Assembly: GCF_000004825.1 (NCBI RefSeq)
Contig: NW_008805066.1
Span: 1,116,001-1,180,000, forward strand
Origin: Heterostelium album PN500
Taxonomy: Eukaryota > Evosea > Eumycetozoa > Acytosteliales > Acytosteliaceae
Direction: 5' to 3'
DNA length: 64,000 nt
Made by a program: the position numbers and the translations under genes
Notes under the pieces: generated by a model
Database searches by the model: none
Told to the model about the DNA's origin: nothing
Seen by the model: the letters and a program-made list of their open reading frames with translations, nothing else
Shown here: piece by piece, positions 21,317-34,020 of the stretch
Position numbering within the stretch: position 1 is the first letter of the stretch
How the letters are laid out: each line of letters starts with the position of its first letter

Positions 21317-22880
21317 AATTAACTTTACTACTTTTAATAATTTATTTTGATTTTAATTCAGTGAAAAAAAAAAAATAAAACAAACAGATTTAAAAAATTA
21401 AATTTTTACATTAATAACGTTATGGAAATTTTCTTCTCTTTTTCAAAGAATAAAACATCTACAGTGAATATTCTATAATTAATCATTTTTTAATAAAATT
21501 AATAATTCAATTAAAATAATAAATTAAGTCAAGATGAAGAGTGGTTAATTTTTTGTTTTAGTTTTATTTTTGTTTAAATAAGTGTAAAAGATAATATTTC
21601 CTATGGAAGGTGTTACTAAAGATATGTTAAGATATAATTAATAGTTATTAATACAAGTTATTTGTTGTGATTTCGAGTTTTGATAAATTAATACTGAACT
21701 TCAGTTTAAATTTCATAATAGATAACATATAAATTATTTCATATGGTGATATTATTGAGCCTTACTCGTAATCCTGTGATCAAATAGTTTGTCATACTAT
21801 GGGTCATTATTGTTAATTTAATATTATTCATTATTATTTATTTAAATAGTTCTTCTACCAGCATAAGTTAACAAAATAGAAACAGATCTCAAATGTAGAG
21901 TAGTTTCTTTTGGTCGTTGTAATAAATTCTATACGATTACTTGGTGATGTGTACAATGATGATAGGTCTTATTTCTGTAAATGCAAATAAAACATATTCA
22001 AAGGTTACAAAAAATATATATAGAGGAATTGTAATTATTCATTATTTGTTGTCAATTACTAATACTATTATTATAATGAAAATAGTTGATTTTAAGTTCT
22101 AAGATTATTTGTATGTGATTGATCTATTAGTACGTTAGGGTTTGTACAAAAGATTGTATGAATTAAACATGATTGATATATTATATGATATATGAGACTG
22201 AAGCTATTCCTATTACTTGCACTTTAACTACTTGTATTACTTGTACTATTAAATATTGTCGTTGCTTAATGTAATTAATAACTGACTAAAAGTAGAGCTA
22301 TAGCTTGCTATTATATAATCTACACCTTCCTAACAAAAGAAACAATTATGATAGAATAACTAATATATAAAACATATGAAAATACATATCTTTACAACTA
22401 CTACATTCTTATATATAACGATAAATAATAAATTTGACGCTCATGAGAGGTAGGAAACGCCGGATAGTCCACCATGTTTATCTATAAGATTTGTATACAT
22501 TTTAGAGTGATAGTTGATTGGAATGATACAAGATGAATGAATTCATTATAATTTAAATAATTGTATATAGACTAGATTATTGGGAGTAGATTAAGTTCCC
22601 TATAATATATGATGATTGAGATAACTATTGATTCTATCTTCATTAATTTCTTCTCCTCATTCTTTAATCTATTATTTTATTTAATTTAATAATTTTGTGT
22701 TTAATATAAAATCAGATCTTGTGAAATTCATTATTTTTAGAATTTCTATTTTTATATTTTTAATATTAATGACATTCATAATCTAGATTCATAGTATCTG
22801 ATTGAAACAATTATATCTAATTTATTTAAAAAAATTTATTTTTTGCTGCTGTTTTAAAAGGTATACCTATTTAAACTATT
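21317..22880. other. Intergenic spacer of 1.6 kb
   Basis: A+T-rich with no frame of note. A short GC-rich patch at about 22437-22475 stands out but folds into no tRNA or other RNA that I can recognise. The 5' end must contain the promoter of the intact B-box gene. Confidence 0.5.
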
Positions 22881-24626
22881 TTAAAATGAAATTGATGTAG
22901 ATGCACAACAAGCTCTATCTTTATTAACAATATCTCTCAGGAATGGTACACATTGATTGGATTCAATTGAATATCTGAAATTACATTGATTAAAAGTTCC
23001 AAATGAATAGATATAACTAGATGTTGGTGATTCTCGATGATACATCACAAATGTAGACCCATTTTTGTGAGGATTTATATCGAGATTGATAGTTTGCTTG
23101 GTTTCAACATTGTATTTGATGAATCTATGGTTTTTTCTATCCAATATGAAGAAATTTCCATTGTTATCATGACATCCTGATAATGGTTTAATGTCAATTC
23201 GATGATCTGTTATCGTTTTATTTGTTAAATCGAATTGAAATATCAAATTTTGGTGGTATGATACTGAATATAATGAACCTTTGAAGATCATTGATGATAC
23301 TTGCATATCATATCGATCAGGTAATTGATGATATGACTCAAATTTCATTGTTTTGATGTTGAATCGATCAATTCTATTCTTTGTATTGGCACCATTCACC
23401 AAATAGATATGATCTTGACCATCATAACAAACTGACACATAGCAATCACCTTTGATTCCTTCGATATCACCAATATGTTCAATCGATTTCGATTTGGCTG
23501 ATATTTGAATCCATTTGTTTTCATTTCCAGAACCACCGAATATATAGATATATTCACCAATTGAAACAATCGATGGGGCTGTATTTACAAATTGATAATC
23601 AAACTGTAATTCTTCAATTGAATAGTTGTTTGATGTGTTGATAAGTGTTACTCCATTTGGTTTGTTTGTTGTGAAAATATAAGATTGTTTATTATCATTG
23701 TTACTTGTTTGTTGTTGTTGTAATATTATCAAGTTTGATTGATTGTTCAATGATTGAATTCAATTGATCGAAATCAGGTTGTTTGATTGATAATTTATAT
23801 GATGATAATGTTAAGTTATTATTGTCTGTGTTTGTTGTTGATTCATTGAATTGATTGTTGTATTTATGAATGATATCTAATAATAATGATGATGAATCTG
23901 AGGAATGTTGTTTGAGAAGTGAATCAATATTAAATACACCAAAATGTTCATTGAACAATGTTTGATTATGATGATTGATGAATGATTGTAATCGAATTCG
24001 TAACTTGTTGTTATTGATTCCATTATTGTTGTTGTTGAATATAATGTTTTTGTATCTTCAATTGTTGGTTGTTCATCAGAACTACTATTAGTATCATTAT
24101 TAATATCGTTATTACTATTTAATTTATTAAATATATTGATAATATTAACTAAATATTTCAAATTCATAACATTATTATCGATTTGATCTGTGATTGTATG
24201 TTTATAATTGACAATATCTCTTTGTAGTTTATGTTCTTCAATGATTAGATATTGATGTAATTGTTCAAAGTGTTGTTTGATTTCATTCTCTGTTGTTGAC
24301 AATGCTTGATAGAGAGTTGTAGATGATCTTAATGATTCCCATAGATATTTAAGTTTATTATTGATTTGTGAAATGTGATTACTGTTATTACTATTATTTT
24401 TAGTACCATCATTATTATTGGTTGTTGTTGTTGTTGGGGTGTCAATAATATCATCTAATTTTAATGTACTCAATGAATGTTTGATATCATCGATATGTTC
24501 CCATTGATCGAAATGATCAGGATGATCTTTGCTATGAATACTGACACATTTTGAACACATCAAACAATTACATTGATAACAAATGAATTTGTGTGATCTT
24601 TGATGATTTAAACATTTAATTGTCAT
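22881..24626 (-). pseudogene. B-box/beta-propeller family gene, broken copy
   Basis: Homologous along its whole length to the intact copy at 21316-19544 and in the same orientation. ATG at 24626 (MTIKCLNHQRSHKFICYQCN). Two frame changes are visible: near 24000, where five bases are gained in the paralogue's TTSSSLQSF segment, and near 23720, where the Thr/Gln-rich linker shifts frame. The three frames are otherwise open and similar, ending CCASTSISF. The 289-residue propeller frame (23750-22881) could still be made on its own. The last shared residues are as close to the other copies as those copies are to one another, so inactivation is recent. Confidence 0.8.
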
Positions 24627-24923
24627 TATTAACTTTCTAAAATAAGTAAAAATACTAATGGATCTTCGATTTATCAAGATCAAAAAAAATAAAAAACAAA
24701 AAAATTTTTAATTTTTATTATTTTTGTTGTCTTATTTCTAAAAAACATCTGCTACTATTACCCTACTTTAATAATTTAAAAAAACAAAATAAAAAAGTTG
24801 TTGGTAGAACATAAAAACATAGTTTTTCTTACTTGAGATTCAAAAAAAATAAAAAATTATTAAGATTTTATTATATACAAAGAATAAATGAAGTTAATTT
24901 AGATGTTTTTTTTTTAAGGACTG

Positions 24924-25328
24924 TTATAAGATAGTGCAACAGGCAGCATTTGGATCATATTCCTGATATCCTTTTCCTTTACAGTGGAAACATTTATCTT
25001 TTCCTTTTCCATTACAATGAATACAGCTCTATGATATTATAAATTAAAATAAAATTAAAATATTACTTACCAATCCACCCATTTTACTTCTTCCTGATCC
25101 ATGGCAAAAGAAACATGGTTTATGACCTTCTCCACTACAGTGGAAACACTCACAAATAGCAATTTGTTTTGGTCGTTCTGGTTGTGATTGTTGTGGATAT
25201 CCTTGTTGTGTTGGATATCCTTGCTGTGTTGGATAACCTTGTTGTGGTGGATATCCTTGTTGTGAAGGGTATCCTTGTTGTGGGAACATATTTAGAGGAA
25301 AAGGTTGTGGTTGTGGGTAATTTGACAT
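24924..25328 (-). CDS. Small CxxCxGxG zinc-ribbon protein with Pro/Gln/Tyr-rich head, copy B
   Basis: Two exons, 25328-25071 and 25028-24924, 120 residues. The head has a longer YPPQQG/YPTQQG repeat tract than copy A. The four CxxCxGxG units (CFHCSGEG, CFFCHGSG, CIHCNGKG, CFHCKGKG) and the tail DPNAACCTIL are the same as in copy A. Intron position and phase are shared. The 24627-24923 spacer separates it from the B-box pseudogene downstream. Confidence 0.8.
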
Positions 25329-25873
25329 TTTTATATAAAATTATTCTTTATAAAAAAGTATTTGGAATATAAATCTATTTCCTTTATTTAATATATTTCG
25401 AAATGGATATCAAAAGTTTCAAAGTCTAGATCCATACTTAAATGAGGGAATCAACTGAAATGGATAAAAAAAGAGGTGATTTAAGTCAAACCGTGAAAAA
25501 TTTTTTGTTAACTTAGAAATCTGAAATTTTTGGTATAAACACTAAATTTTTCTCAAATCATAGCGAAAAACACTTGTAGCTGAGGGAAAAAGTTAATTAT
25601 CATCAAGAAACTATATAGTCATCCCTTTATTGATTTATAATCTATTTCACTTGCAAGACAGTCTCTATTTTTAAGGTATATCATATTAATGGATTTTCGA
25701 TAAACAAGAATTTCTATTTTAAGTAAAAATTAAAATAAAAATAAATTAAGTGGTGATTTACGTTAAATTTGTTCGTTTTTTATTATAAAAATAAAAAATT
25801 TAAAATTTTATTTGTTAATTTTTTTGATAAAAATAATAAATCCGGAAAAAAGGTGTAACTGATTTCAATACTA
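25329..25873. other. Intergenic spacer
   Basis: A+T-rich, upstream of zinc-ribbon copy B and downstream of the SNF2 gene; nothing recognised. Confidence 0.5.
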
Positions 25874-26131
25874 CTACATAATCATTGGAGTAACTGATTG
25901 AGCTTTATGATGCTCTATGAATCTATCAAGATCGTCATAAGTAAGATCAGTTGGTTCAGAGCTGATTGATATTGGTTTTAGATCTCTTAGAAGATTACGA
26001 ATTTTCTTGCCTTGTTCCTCTTTCTTTTCCTCTTTGAATAGGAATTCATCTTTTACAGTTCCTATAACAGAGTCGAATGCAGTTTGTTGGTCAGATGATG
26101 ATGATGATGTTGTTGTTGATGATACTGAAGA

Positions 26132-26162
<31 letters not shown>

Positions 26163-29100
26163 GATTGTTGTTGTTGTTGTTTCTGTTGTTCTGTTCTGTC
26201 ACGATCGACCATCGATGTTATCACCTCATCGACACTGTCAGTGGTAACCAATTTCTCTACGTAGACAGGCTTGGTCTGACCGATACGATGAGCTCTCTTA
26301 ATGGCTTGACGTTCTTTCGCAAGATTCATAATGGGATCTACTATCAGGATGTGTGTTGCCTTGGTAATATTGATACCGTACGCTGCCAAATCGGTATTCA
26401 TAACGATCACTTTGTAGTCTTGATTCGTTTGGAACGTTAGAATGGCATCTGCTCTCTCTTTCTTTGAGATACCGGTATGATATTGAAGGAACCTCAGCTG
26501 TGGCATATCACTCTTAATCATAAATATAATATCGTACAACATTTCATTGAATTGACTAAATATAATGATTTGACCATCTATTTCCTAATATTTAAATAGT
26601 AATAATAACAAATATTAATAAAAAATAACTTAAAATTAAATATAAAAAAGGATACAAACCTCTATTCTCTTCTTAATATAATTTAACTTTGATGATTGGA
26701 TCTCTTGATTCTTATGACTTGAATCTATATTATTTACAATACCCAATACTGTATTATTACTTTTTTGATTATTATTATTGTTGTTGTTATTATTATTATT
26801 ATTATCTTGTATTAGATTCGGTATCTCTTTTACTTGTATATCATCATTAAATCTAACAGATTTCGTTGCTTTTGTGGTTGTTGTAGTTGTTGTATTATTA
26901 GGTATAGATATTGGTTCATGATCCATGTTTGATGGTGTATCATGATTACCATTTTCGTGATTAAAATTGTTTGTTGTTGTTGTAGTATCTTCTTTTGGCT
27001 TATTATTATTGTTTGTTTCATTCTTAAAAAAGATGAATGAATTGATGTTTATCGATTTATCAGCAGCATACTTATCATAGGATACAGCTTCCATATACTT
27101 TAGTATTTCTAAAAGTTTAAGCTTATCGTGTCTTGGAATAATTGTATCGTCTCTTAGAATTGCTGTTGTTGCTGCATCTCTACATATTAATCTTTGTGCC
27201 TAAATAAATATTATTATTATGAAGTAAGTAAAGTAAATAAAGGCTATATAATATTATACTATTCGATTGATTGAATACTATACATACTTCATCTAAACCC
27301 ATTGTAAAGAAACATGCTTTTCTAAGATTTGTAAATACTTCCATTGCGAAACGTTGGTTGTTTGCCGAGAAAAGTGAGTCAGGACCTTCGTATTGTGATG
27401 CTAAAAGATTGGTTTGCACTTGATAAACGATTTCGTTGTATTTGGTCTTCTCTTCGGTGTTTGGTGCGACGTGTACAACATCGATGTGTAGCGGTGGTAG
27501 TTTGACATCCTGCTCTATCAGCTTGAGTGGTGTACGCACCGATATCGAGTTGACCAACTGCGCCAGCCTATCGACCGCTGCCGGAACAAACTTGTTAATC
27601 GGTCGTGAGAATCGCTTCGACCAGAAATCACTTATCGAGTATGGGTAGAACTGCAAGAACTTCATTATCGAACCAAAGTTGGAGAGTTCATTGGAGAGCA
27701 CCGACGAAGAGATCGGTGTACCACTGACTATCCATCGGCGTTCCGATCGAATGATTCTCGGAATCGTACTGAGATTCGTCGAGTTGTTACCGACTACATG
27801 ACCTTCATCTACGATGACACGCAGCCAATAAACACCGAGAATAGGATCACACGATCTATCTGTATTACTTATTTTGCTATGTGATAACAGAATGACATGA
27901 TACTGTACCAATTGTTCTGAACTCAATATCTTTTGATCTTTTGTTATCATTTTATATCTAATTACTTGATGCTAAAAAACAAATAAATAAGTAAGTATAA
28001 TAAAGTATTAGTTAATGCTAATATAATACAATGAGTATATGTTAGATTAATGTTTTTAACATTAACTTTCTACATACTCTATTTAATTCATGTGCCCATT
28101 GATAAAGTATTTGATCGGGTGCAATAATCAATGTAGTTCCAGAGAATATGTAATTCTTAATATGTGGAGCATAGTCATGTCTCAAAGATATTCTTCTCTT
28201 TATAAAATATCCGTATGATAAAGGTATCTTTTCAATGTAATCTATAAACTCTAATGGTAATTCAAGTGATTCATAAGGTATACCTTTCATTCTAATTTGT
28301 CTCTTTAAAATAAATAATAGTTAATTTATAAATCGATATTATAATGTTAACATAGCATAACATAACATAACTTACTGCACAAAGATAGAATAAAGTTTGA
28401 TGTTTTGATGATCCAACATTGAGAATCGCGTTTGCATTCATTGTATCTTGTTCGTTAGTTGTTGTTGTTGCTGTTGTTGTTGTTGTTGTTTGATCTAAAT
28501 CGATTGGTGTTTGTAAGTTTCCATAGTTGTCGTATTGTGTGTAGGCAGGTGGATGTGTAACTACCCATTCGTTGCCATCGTCTAGCGGTGGCTGTGCATG
28601 ACTTCCAAGTGTCGAGAGTATCAGTGCAATACATATGATTGTCTTTCCAGTACCCATCTCCTCACATAGAATACCACCTTTACACGAACTGGTAGTTGGT
28701 GGTTTGTCGGCGGTTCCAGCCAGTATCGTACCATCTAGAATATTCTTATAACCAGTAACTTCACCATCGTCATTCACCACCGGATCATACATAGGATCGC
28801 TCCTCTCCACTTGATTCAACTCGATCTCCAACATCCTATTCAAACTAGATTGCTGATAGCCATACAATTTCATATTTGGATTCATCCCATAAACCTCTGC
28901 AATCTCCACTCTCCTAGGTGTATCAATTGCATTCATAATATATTCAAAACTAAACTTTTCTTTCTATGATTGTTAAAGAAGAAGATTAGTTAGTTAGTTA
29001 GTTGTGGATTACTTTGTTTGAGAATGATTGTTTCTTACATCTTGATCACTTAGTTGATCGAATGGTAGTTTCTTCTTTGCGGTTGATTCCAATTGTTTTT

Positions 29101-29845
29101 GTAGTTTTGCTTTGGCAGCGGCAGACATTACACCGACAACTCTTGGTTTCTTTGATTTCGATGAGTCCGATTGGTTGGGAGGTGAATCAGTCTTTGCTTG
29201 ATTCGATTCCGATACATTGACGGATGTTGCCACCAGTTTCGATACTCTCCTCTTCTTTGAGAATGCCGTTTGTAGGTCGAACAACTCCAGTAGAATCTTC
29301 TGGTTCAGCTTCAACAGCGCTGTTGCAACCATTTCACTGGCACTCTCTGAGAGCTCCTCCGAGCGCTCATCGAATCCGACATCGCCTATCGACAGCAGCA
29401 GATCGTTCTTATAGCCATTGAAATCATTGGAGTAGTGTTTGTTTCTGATTCCATTGAGTATCGATTGTAGAGTTACAGTTCCGACACGATAGATATTGGT
29501 TTCAAAATGTTCGGCGGTTGTCTCTTTCAAGAAGATATCACGTTCCTCGGCAATGCCAACGCCCGCCAACAATTCCTTTGGACAACTCTTTAGTTCCTTC
29601 TTGAAGATCTGATAGGACTGGAAAGTGAATCGTGAGCTTGGCAAATAGGTATTCTCATTGATAAACAGTTGTGCTTCGGCTTCTCTCATCAGCTTGGTAT
29701 GCCATTTCTCTAGTATAGTTAACCAGTATGATCTATCTTGTTTATTATCATCATCATCGTCATTGATGTTTATAGATTCTTCCTGACTTTGTGTATGTGC
29801 TTCTGATTGTGATTGTTCTTTAACATCTTTATTAATAGACAACAT
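25874..29845 (-). CDS. SNF2-family DNA-dependent ATPase (helicase-like)
   Basis: Six exons in phase: 29845-29039, 28963-28376, 28302-28078, 27971-27288, 27199-26660, 26584-25874; about 1,184 residues. Motor lobe 1: Q-type region LYGYQQSSLNRM, Walker A EEMGTGKT (about 370-378), TTLIIAPDQILYQW, Walker B VDEGH (about 594-598; DEAH is usual) and SGTPIS (623-628). Lobe 2: IIIFSQFNEML, MNTDLAAYGINI and motif VI QAIKRAHRIGQ. An Asn/Thr-rich insert of about 120 residues separates the lobes at the place where RAD5/HLTF/SHPRH proteins carry a RING finger; no RING cysteines are seen. The first 270 residues are a family-specific or unknown region. Role: ATP-driven translocation on DNA or nucleosome remodelling, nuclear. 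The start is the first ATG; an extra 5' exon ending at a possible acceptor near 29870 cannot be excluded. Confidence 0.88.
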
Positions 29846-30959
29846 TGTGCGCTTACATATATCTACAATAGGATAATGCAATGATCAAACAAATCATATG
29901 ATCACTTTTTTTTGAACTTTTTTTCATTTAATTAATTTAATGAAATATTTATTTTAAAATTTTTGGGAAATCTTTGATTTTTTTTGGAAGTTCAAAGAAA
30001 TTTCAAAAGTTTGATGATTGTTTTTGATCATTCTGCTATCTAAAGATCATTCAAAAGACGCCACTACTTTTCCATCAAATAATTGTTTTTTTTTTATTTT
30101 TTTATTTTTTTTTGTTTTTTTTTTAATTTGGTGGACCAATAACCATATCTACTCAATCGATCACAAAATAAATAAAAAAAGGAGATATTTGTTTAACTTT
30201 TAGTATTGTTTTATGATAATTCGATCGATTTAATCTTTTTAATCGAAAAAAAAAAAATCGTTAATTTCGCAAAAAAAAAAAATTATTATTTTTACAAATG
30301 AGGCAATTGAAAAAATAAAAAAGATATTTTTGATCCAAAAAAAATAGTGAAAAAAATGATTAAATTGAAAAAAAAAAAAATTTTCATGAATTCGTAGGTA
30401 AAGTTTGCAAAGGAAAACGGAATCTCTCTATCACCCAATCAAATGGATGATCATTGTCCAAAAAATCTACCGTTTCAATAATCTCAATTTGAGATTAGTG
30501 GGTGATCATAGTTTTTTTATTATTGTAATTATTCATGAACACATCAGTGATTGTTTGTCGAGTTGTTTTGTTGTGCTAATATTCAAAATAAATCAACACA
30601 AAACTCTATCTGTTTTTGATTTCATTGGATATCAAAATGTTGATGGTGTAAAGAATTGAAAGATGGCTCACCAACGTCGCCTCTTTAAGGTACCGCTTTT
30701 TTTTCCTTAAAAAGATCAACAACAAACAATTTATTAATAATAATGTTTTATATTCTATTCAACGTGTGCGGTACTCTCTTATGGCGAATCAATAAAATCA
30801 TTTAATAGTCTATTTCAAAATTCATTATTTATTTATATCTATAAAAAGAAAAGAAATAGAATAACTTACTATTTTAATTAATTATTTCTATTCTATTTCT
30901 TTTCATTTACTTATTTATATTATTTATTTTGTTTATTTATAGAAAAAAAATAAATAGAA
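29846..30959. other. Divergent promoter region between SNF2 and receptor genes
   Basis: Very A+T-rich with long T and A runs. A short start-like stretch at 30663-30689 (MAHQRRLF) is followed by a GT, but no matching exon is seen. A 7-bp inverted pair (gtaccgc/gcggtac) lies about 75 bases apart here. An ATG-less frame at 30405-30659 is not supported. Confidence 0.45.
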
Positions 30960-33275
30960 ATGATAGGAATTAAAAATAATATAAATTTATTTGTAATATT
31001 AGTAGTATTAATAATTTTCATTGTTAATTGTGGTGATAATTATTTGGTTGATGCGGCGGTCAATACCAAAACAAAGATAGCTGTCATCACTGGAGGTAGT
31101 TTCGATGATCTCGGTTTCAATGCCGTTATCAACGAAGGAAGAGTAAAGGCACAGAGAGCAACCGAGATATTGCATTTCGATCTCTTTTCGAATGTTCATA
31201 TCGACACGCTGAACGACACCATCCAGTGGTGTGTCGACGAAGGATACACCGGTATCATTTCGCTGGCGGTGGAGGTAGCCACTCAAGTCCGACTGAACGC
31301 TGCCAAATTCCCACTGGTAAAGTTCTTGGCGTTCGGTAGTCTGGCGACCACTCCAAATCTCAGTTGGGCCACCTACAACATTGGAATTATGCAGTACGTC
31401 GTCGGTTATTTCGCCGGGCTGATGACCAAGACCGGAAAGATTGGATACATTGCACCGGGTGAACCACTCGTCAAGAATTACAATGCCAATGCACTGTTTG
31501 TCGGTGCGAGACGATCCAATGAAACCGCTCAGGTTCTCATTTATAATACTGGCGATTGGATTATCCCGGATGTCTCTGTTGGTGCTACCGATCAGCTCAT
31601 TGCCAAAGACATTGATTTCCTCAGTAACAACCAAGACGATCAATCGGCCAACATCCAAATGATCAAAAGAGGTTATTTCGGTTTGGGAACCAACGGATTT
31701 CCACAGAACAGAATCTACGGTGAGCAAATCGCAATGGGTGTCTGTCATAATTGGACTCAGGTTTTCATCGATTTCGCAAATATAGTTATCACCAATTCAT
31801 CGAAATCATTTAAATTCTATGGAGAGTTTTATAATGGTTTTCTATATCTTGATAAATTTGGTTTTTATGTAAGTTATTACTTAACTTTATAATAATATAG
31901 TTATATTAATATTAATTATCTGATATTTATTTAGGTTCCACAAGTTGTACAACAAAAAGTTCAGGATGAAATTAAAAATTTAAGTTCAGTACCAAGAGCT
32001 CAACATCCATACTTTTGTAATAAATACAATAGAGAACTCTACAATTTGAACAATTCAATTTTCGGAGCAGAGTTACCAGCCAACAATTGTCTGACAAACA
32101 GTCAGTTTTTCAGGCTGAACTCTGATTACGATGGTATGCACTGGCAAGGTTTCTATAGTGTTCCTCTTACCAGAGTCGATGTAAAGCATTCGATTCTCTA
32201 TGGATTTACTATCACTTCGGGTGTGCTGATTGCTCTTTCTCTGGTGTTGCTTGCTATGATTGGATGGTTTAGAAATGCTCATTCCATTAGATCGGCAAGT
32301 CCTTTCTTCTCTGCTACAATCATTATCGGTGGAATTATGACTTATATTGGTGCCATTATTTATGCGTTGCCGCCATCCAACGGTTCCTGCGTTGCAAAGT
32401 TCTGGATGTTGGCGATTGGCTATGCGCTTATGGTTGGATCGCTGGTGGTTAAGAACATTAGAATCTGGATGATTTTCGACAACTCTGAGTTGAGAGTAGT
32501 CAAGGTAACCAACTACCAATTGATGCCGTGGGTAGCCGGTATCGTAGCGATTATGGTTGTGCTGCTGGCGTTGATGACCGCGCCGGCTGTTGGCGACATC
32601 AAGATGGTGCAAGTCGACTGGCGATCAGAGGATGCCAACGATCTCAGTAAGTATGAATACGCCAACGTTTGTATCATGGGTAGAACAGCGTCGATCATCC
32701 TCTACGTGCTCTTGGGAGTGTTTGGAGTGCTGATGGCAACCGGTGTATTTGTATCGTGGAAAATCAGAACTGTCGACATTGAGGAGTTCAACGAGAGTAA
32801 ACCCATTGCCAACACACTGTATGCCGGACTGTTTTCGATTTTCGTAATCATCAGTTTGATGATTTCACCGCAGTCGGTCAACAATGAAACCACCATTATT
32901 TGCTCGGCCGTACTGTTTATCACAACCATTTCACTTGGTATTCTATTTTTACCGAAATTCATTAGAATCTATCTCTATGGCGCCAACACATCGAACGTCT
33001 TCAATAGAAGTGGTAAGCAGACGAGAAGTACAGCCACCGGTGGTAAAACCGTCAGTGATGGAAATCTCACACAATTCAACGATGAAGAGGGTGAAAGTCG
33101 TGCGGCACCCGCCACCTCGCATGACACCTCGAGTGGTTCGATAGCAACTCTCGAAAGAACAGACAGTAGGTCAATGGTAAACAGAAGCAACAGTCAAATA
33201 ATAACAAAAGATCAGTTAACCATTAGTGTTTCAAACGAGAAACCAAATGACGATCTTGAAATGGAACAACCTTAA
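30960..33275 (+). CDS. GABA-B-like (class C) G-protein-coupled receptor with periplasmic-binding-type ectodomain (Grl family)
   Basis: Two exons, 30960-31868 and 31935-33275, 749 residues. Residues 1-32 are a signal peptide (LFVILVVLIIFIVNC). About 36-340 resemble the bacterial basic-membrane-protein/PBP1 fold: KIAVITGGSFDDLGFN, YTGIISLAVEVATQVR, TGKIGYIAPGEPLVKNYNA. Seven membrane segments span about 389-650, with class C marks such as ASPFFSATIIIGG, the WMIFDN loop and FLPKFIRIYLYG at the end of TM7. The cytoplasmic tail (about 100 residues) is Ser/Thr-rich. Family knowledge: dictyostelid Grl receptors sense GABA, glutamate and differentiation factors, and the BMP-type ectodomain is typical of them. 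Surface receptor; ligand unknown. Confidence 0.9.
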
Positions 33276-33417
33276 AGGATATCATATTTATATATAGAAA
33301 ATAATAGAACTTTAAAAACTTTTGTTAGAAAATAAAATCAAAAAGTTGAATAATAATAATAAAAAGAAGTCAAGTGCACTTTTACTACACACTTACCACA
33401 CTATTTTATACATATCG

Positions 33418-33671
33418 TGGCAACACGTTCGATCAACTCGATTTTCTTTTCACGCAACAACTCTACGAGCGAAGATGGAGCTTCAGTCTCTGGACCCTTC
33501 TCTCCAAAGATATAAGCTTTCTAGGTCAAAAAATCGCAGACCCCCTCCAAGTTAATCTCCACCAATTGGGATATTGTGTCGTTGAATGATCTTTGAGTGC
33601 TTTTTGATCGAAGATGGAGAGTAGTTGTTGCTGTTGTCATTGGATGATCGAGTTGATCGAACGTGTTGCCA
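33418..33671. repeat. Perfect 25-bp inverted repeat, 204-base loop
   Basis: Arms at 33418-33442 and 33647-33671 are exact reverse complements (left arm begins tggcaacacgttcgatca). Read outward-in on either strand each arm gives GNTFDQLD, so the arms derive from coding sequence copied in inverse. A transcript could fold into a hairpin. A shorter direct repeat, cgaagatggag, lies inside the loop near each arm (33471 and 33609). Confidence 0.8.
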
Positions 33672-34020
33672 ACAGTCCTCAAGTTCACTCGTATTATCAA
33701 ATCAGGACAATGCAACCTCTTAATAAGCTATAAGTGACCCAATGTTGGAAAAGATGTCTTCGAATAGAAGAGCCGTCCGGCACACTTGACAGAGATGGCA
33801 ATGGAGAGTCTACTCCAGATAGATAGAATTCGAGCAATGCCAAGAATGCTCCATAGCATGTCGAATGATATTCTCCATCTTTTGTTTGATAGTATATTAG
33901 ACCAGAATCTAAGAATGATCCAGTGATTCTTGTTGGTGTCCATTCTTTGAGAAGAATCGATAGAGAAATTGATGAAATCTGTGAGAGTCTCCTGCATTGT
34001 CATTGATCATTATTATTGAC
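33521..34020 (-). pseudogene. Decayed protein-coding relic, parent unknown
   Basis: On the minus strand two consecutive open stretches read like protein: about 33990-33718 (GSFLDSGLIYYQTKDGEYH, CYGAFLALLEFYLSGV, ending YSLLRGCIVLI) and about 33715-33521 (VGNTFDQLDHPM, SFNDTISQLVEINLEG). They are in different frames and have no proper start. A third open frame (34003-33728) covers the first stretch, but its translation looks less natural. Family not recognised. Confidence 0.35.

Noticed and set aside
22437-22475. GC-rich patch considered as a tRNA or other RNA gene
   Set aside because: No acceptor stem, anticodon arm or B-box promoter sequence could be found.
26007-26264. Open frame rich in Val and Asp opposite the SNF2 gene
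   Set aside because: It is the reverse of Gln/Thr/Ser repeat codons of the real gene; similar antisense frames occur opposite other low-complexity exons.
30405-30659. 84-codon open frame between the SNF2 and receptor genes
   Set aside because: No ATG at the start, translation without domain character, and it sits in a divergent promoter region.
30663-30780. Start-like MAHQRRLF stretch and a 7-bp inverted pair, considered as first exon or small RNA
   Set aside because: The only acceptor in reach (30944-30946) leads to a stop after a few codons, and the pair is too short to support an RNA gene.
31008-31748. 246-codon open frame antisense to the receptor gene
   Set aside because: The sense strand has a clear receptor domain and the antisense translation has no family character.
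33728-34003. 91-codon ATG frame on the minus strand
   Set aside because: Another frame of the same stretch reads more like protein, so it is treated as part of a relic and not as a gene.
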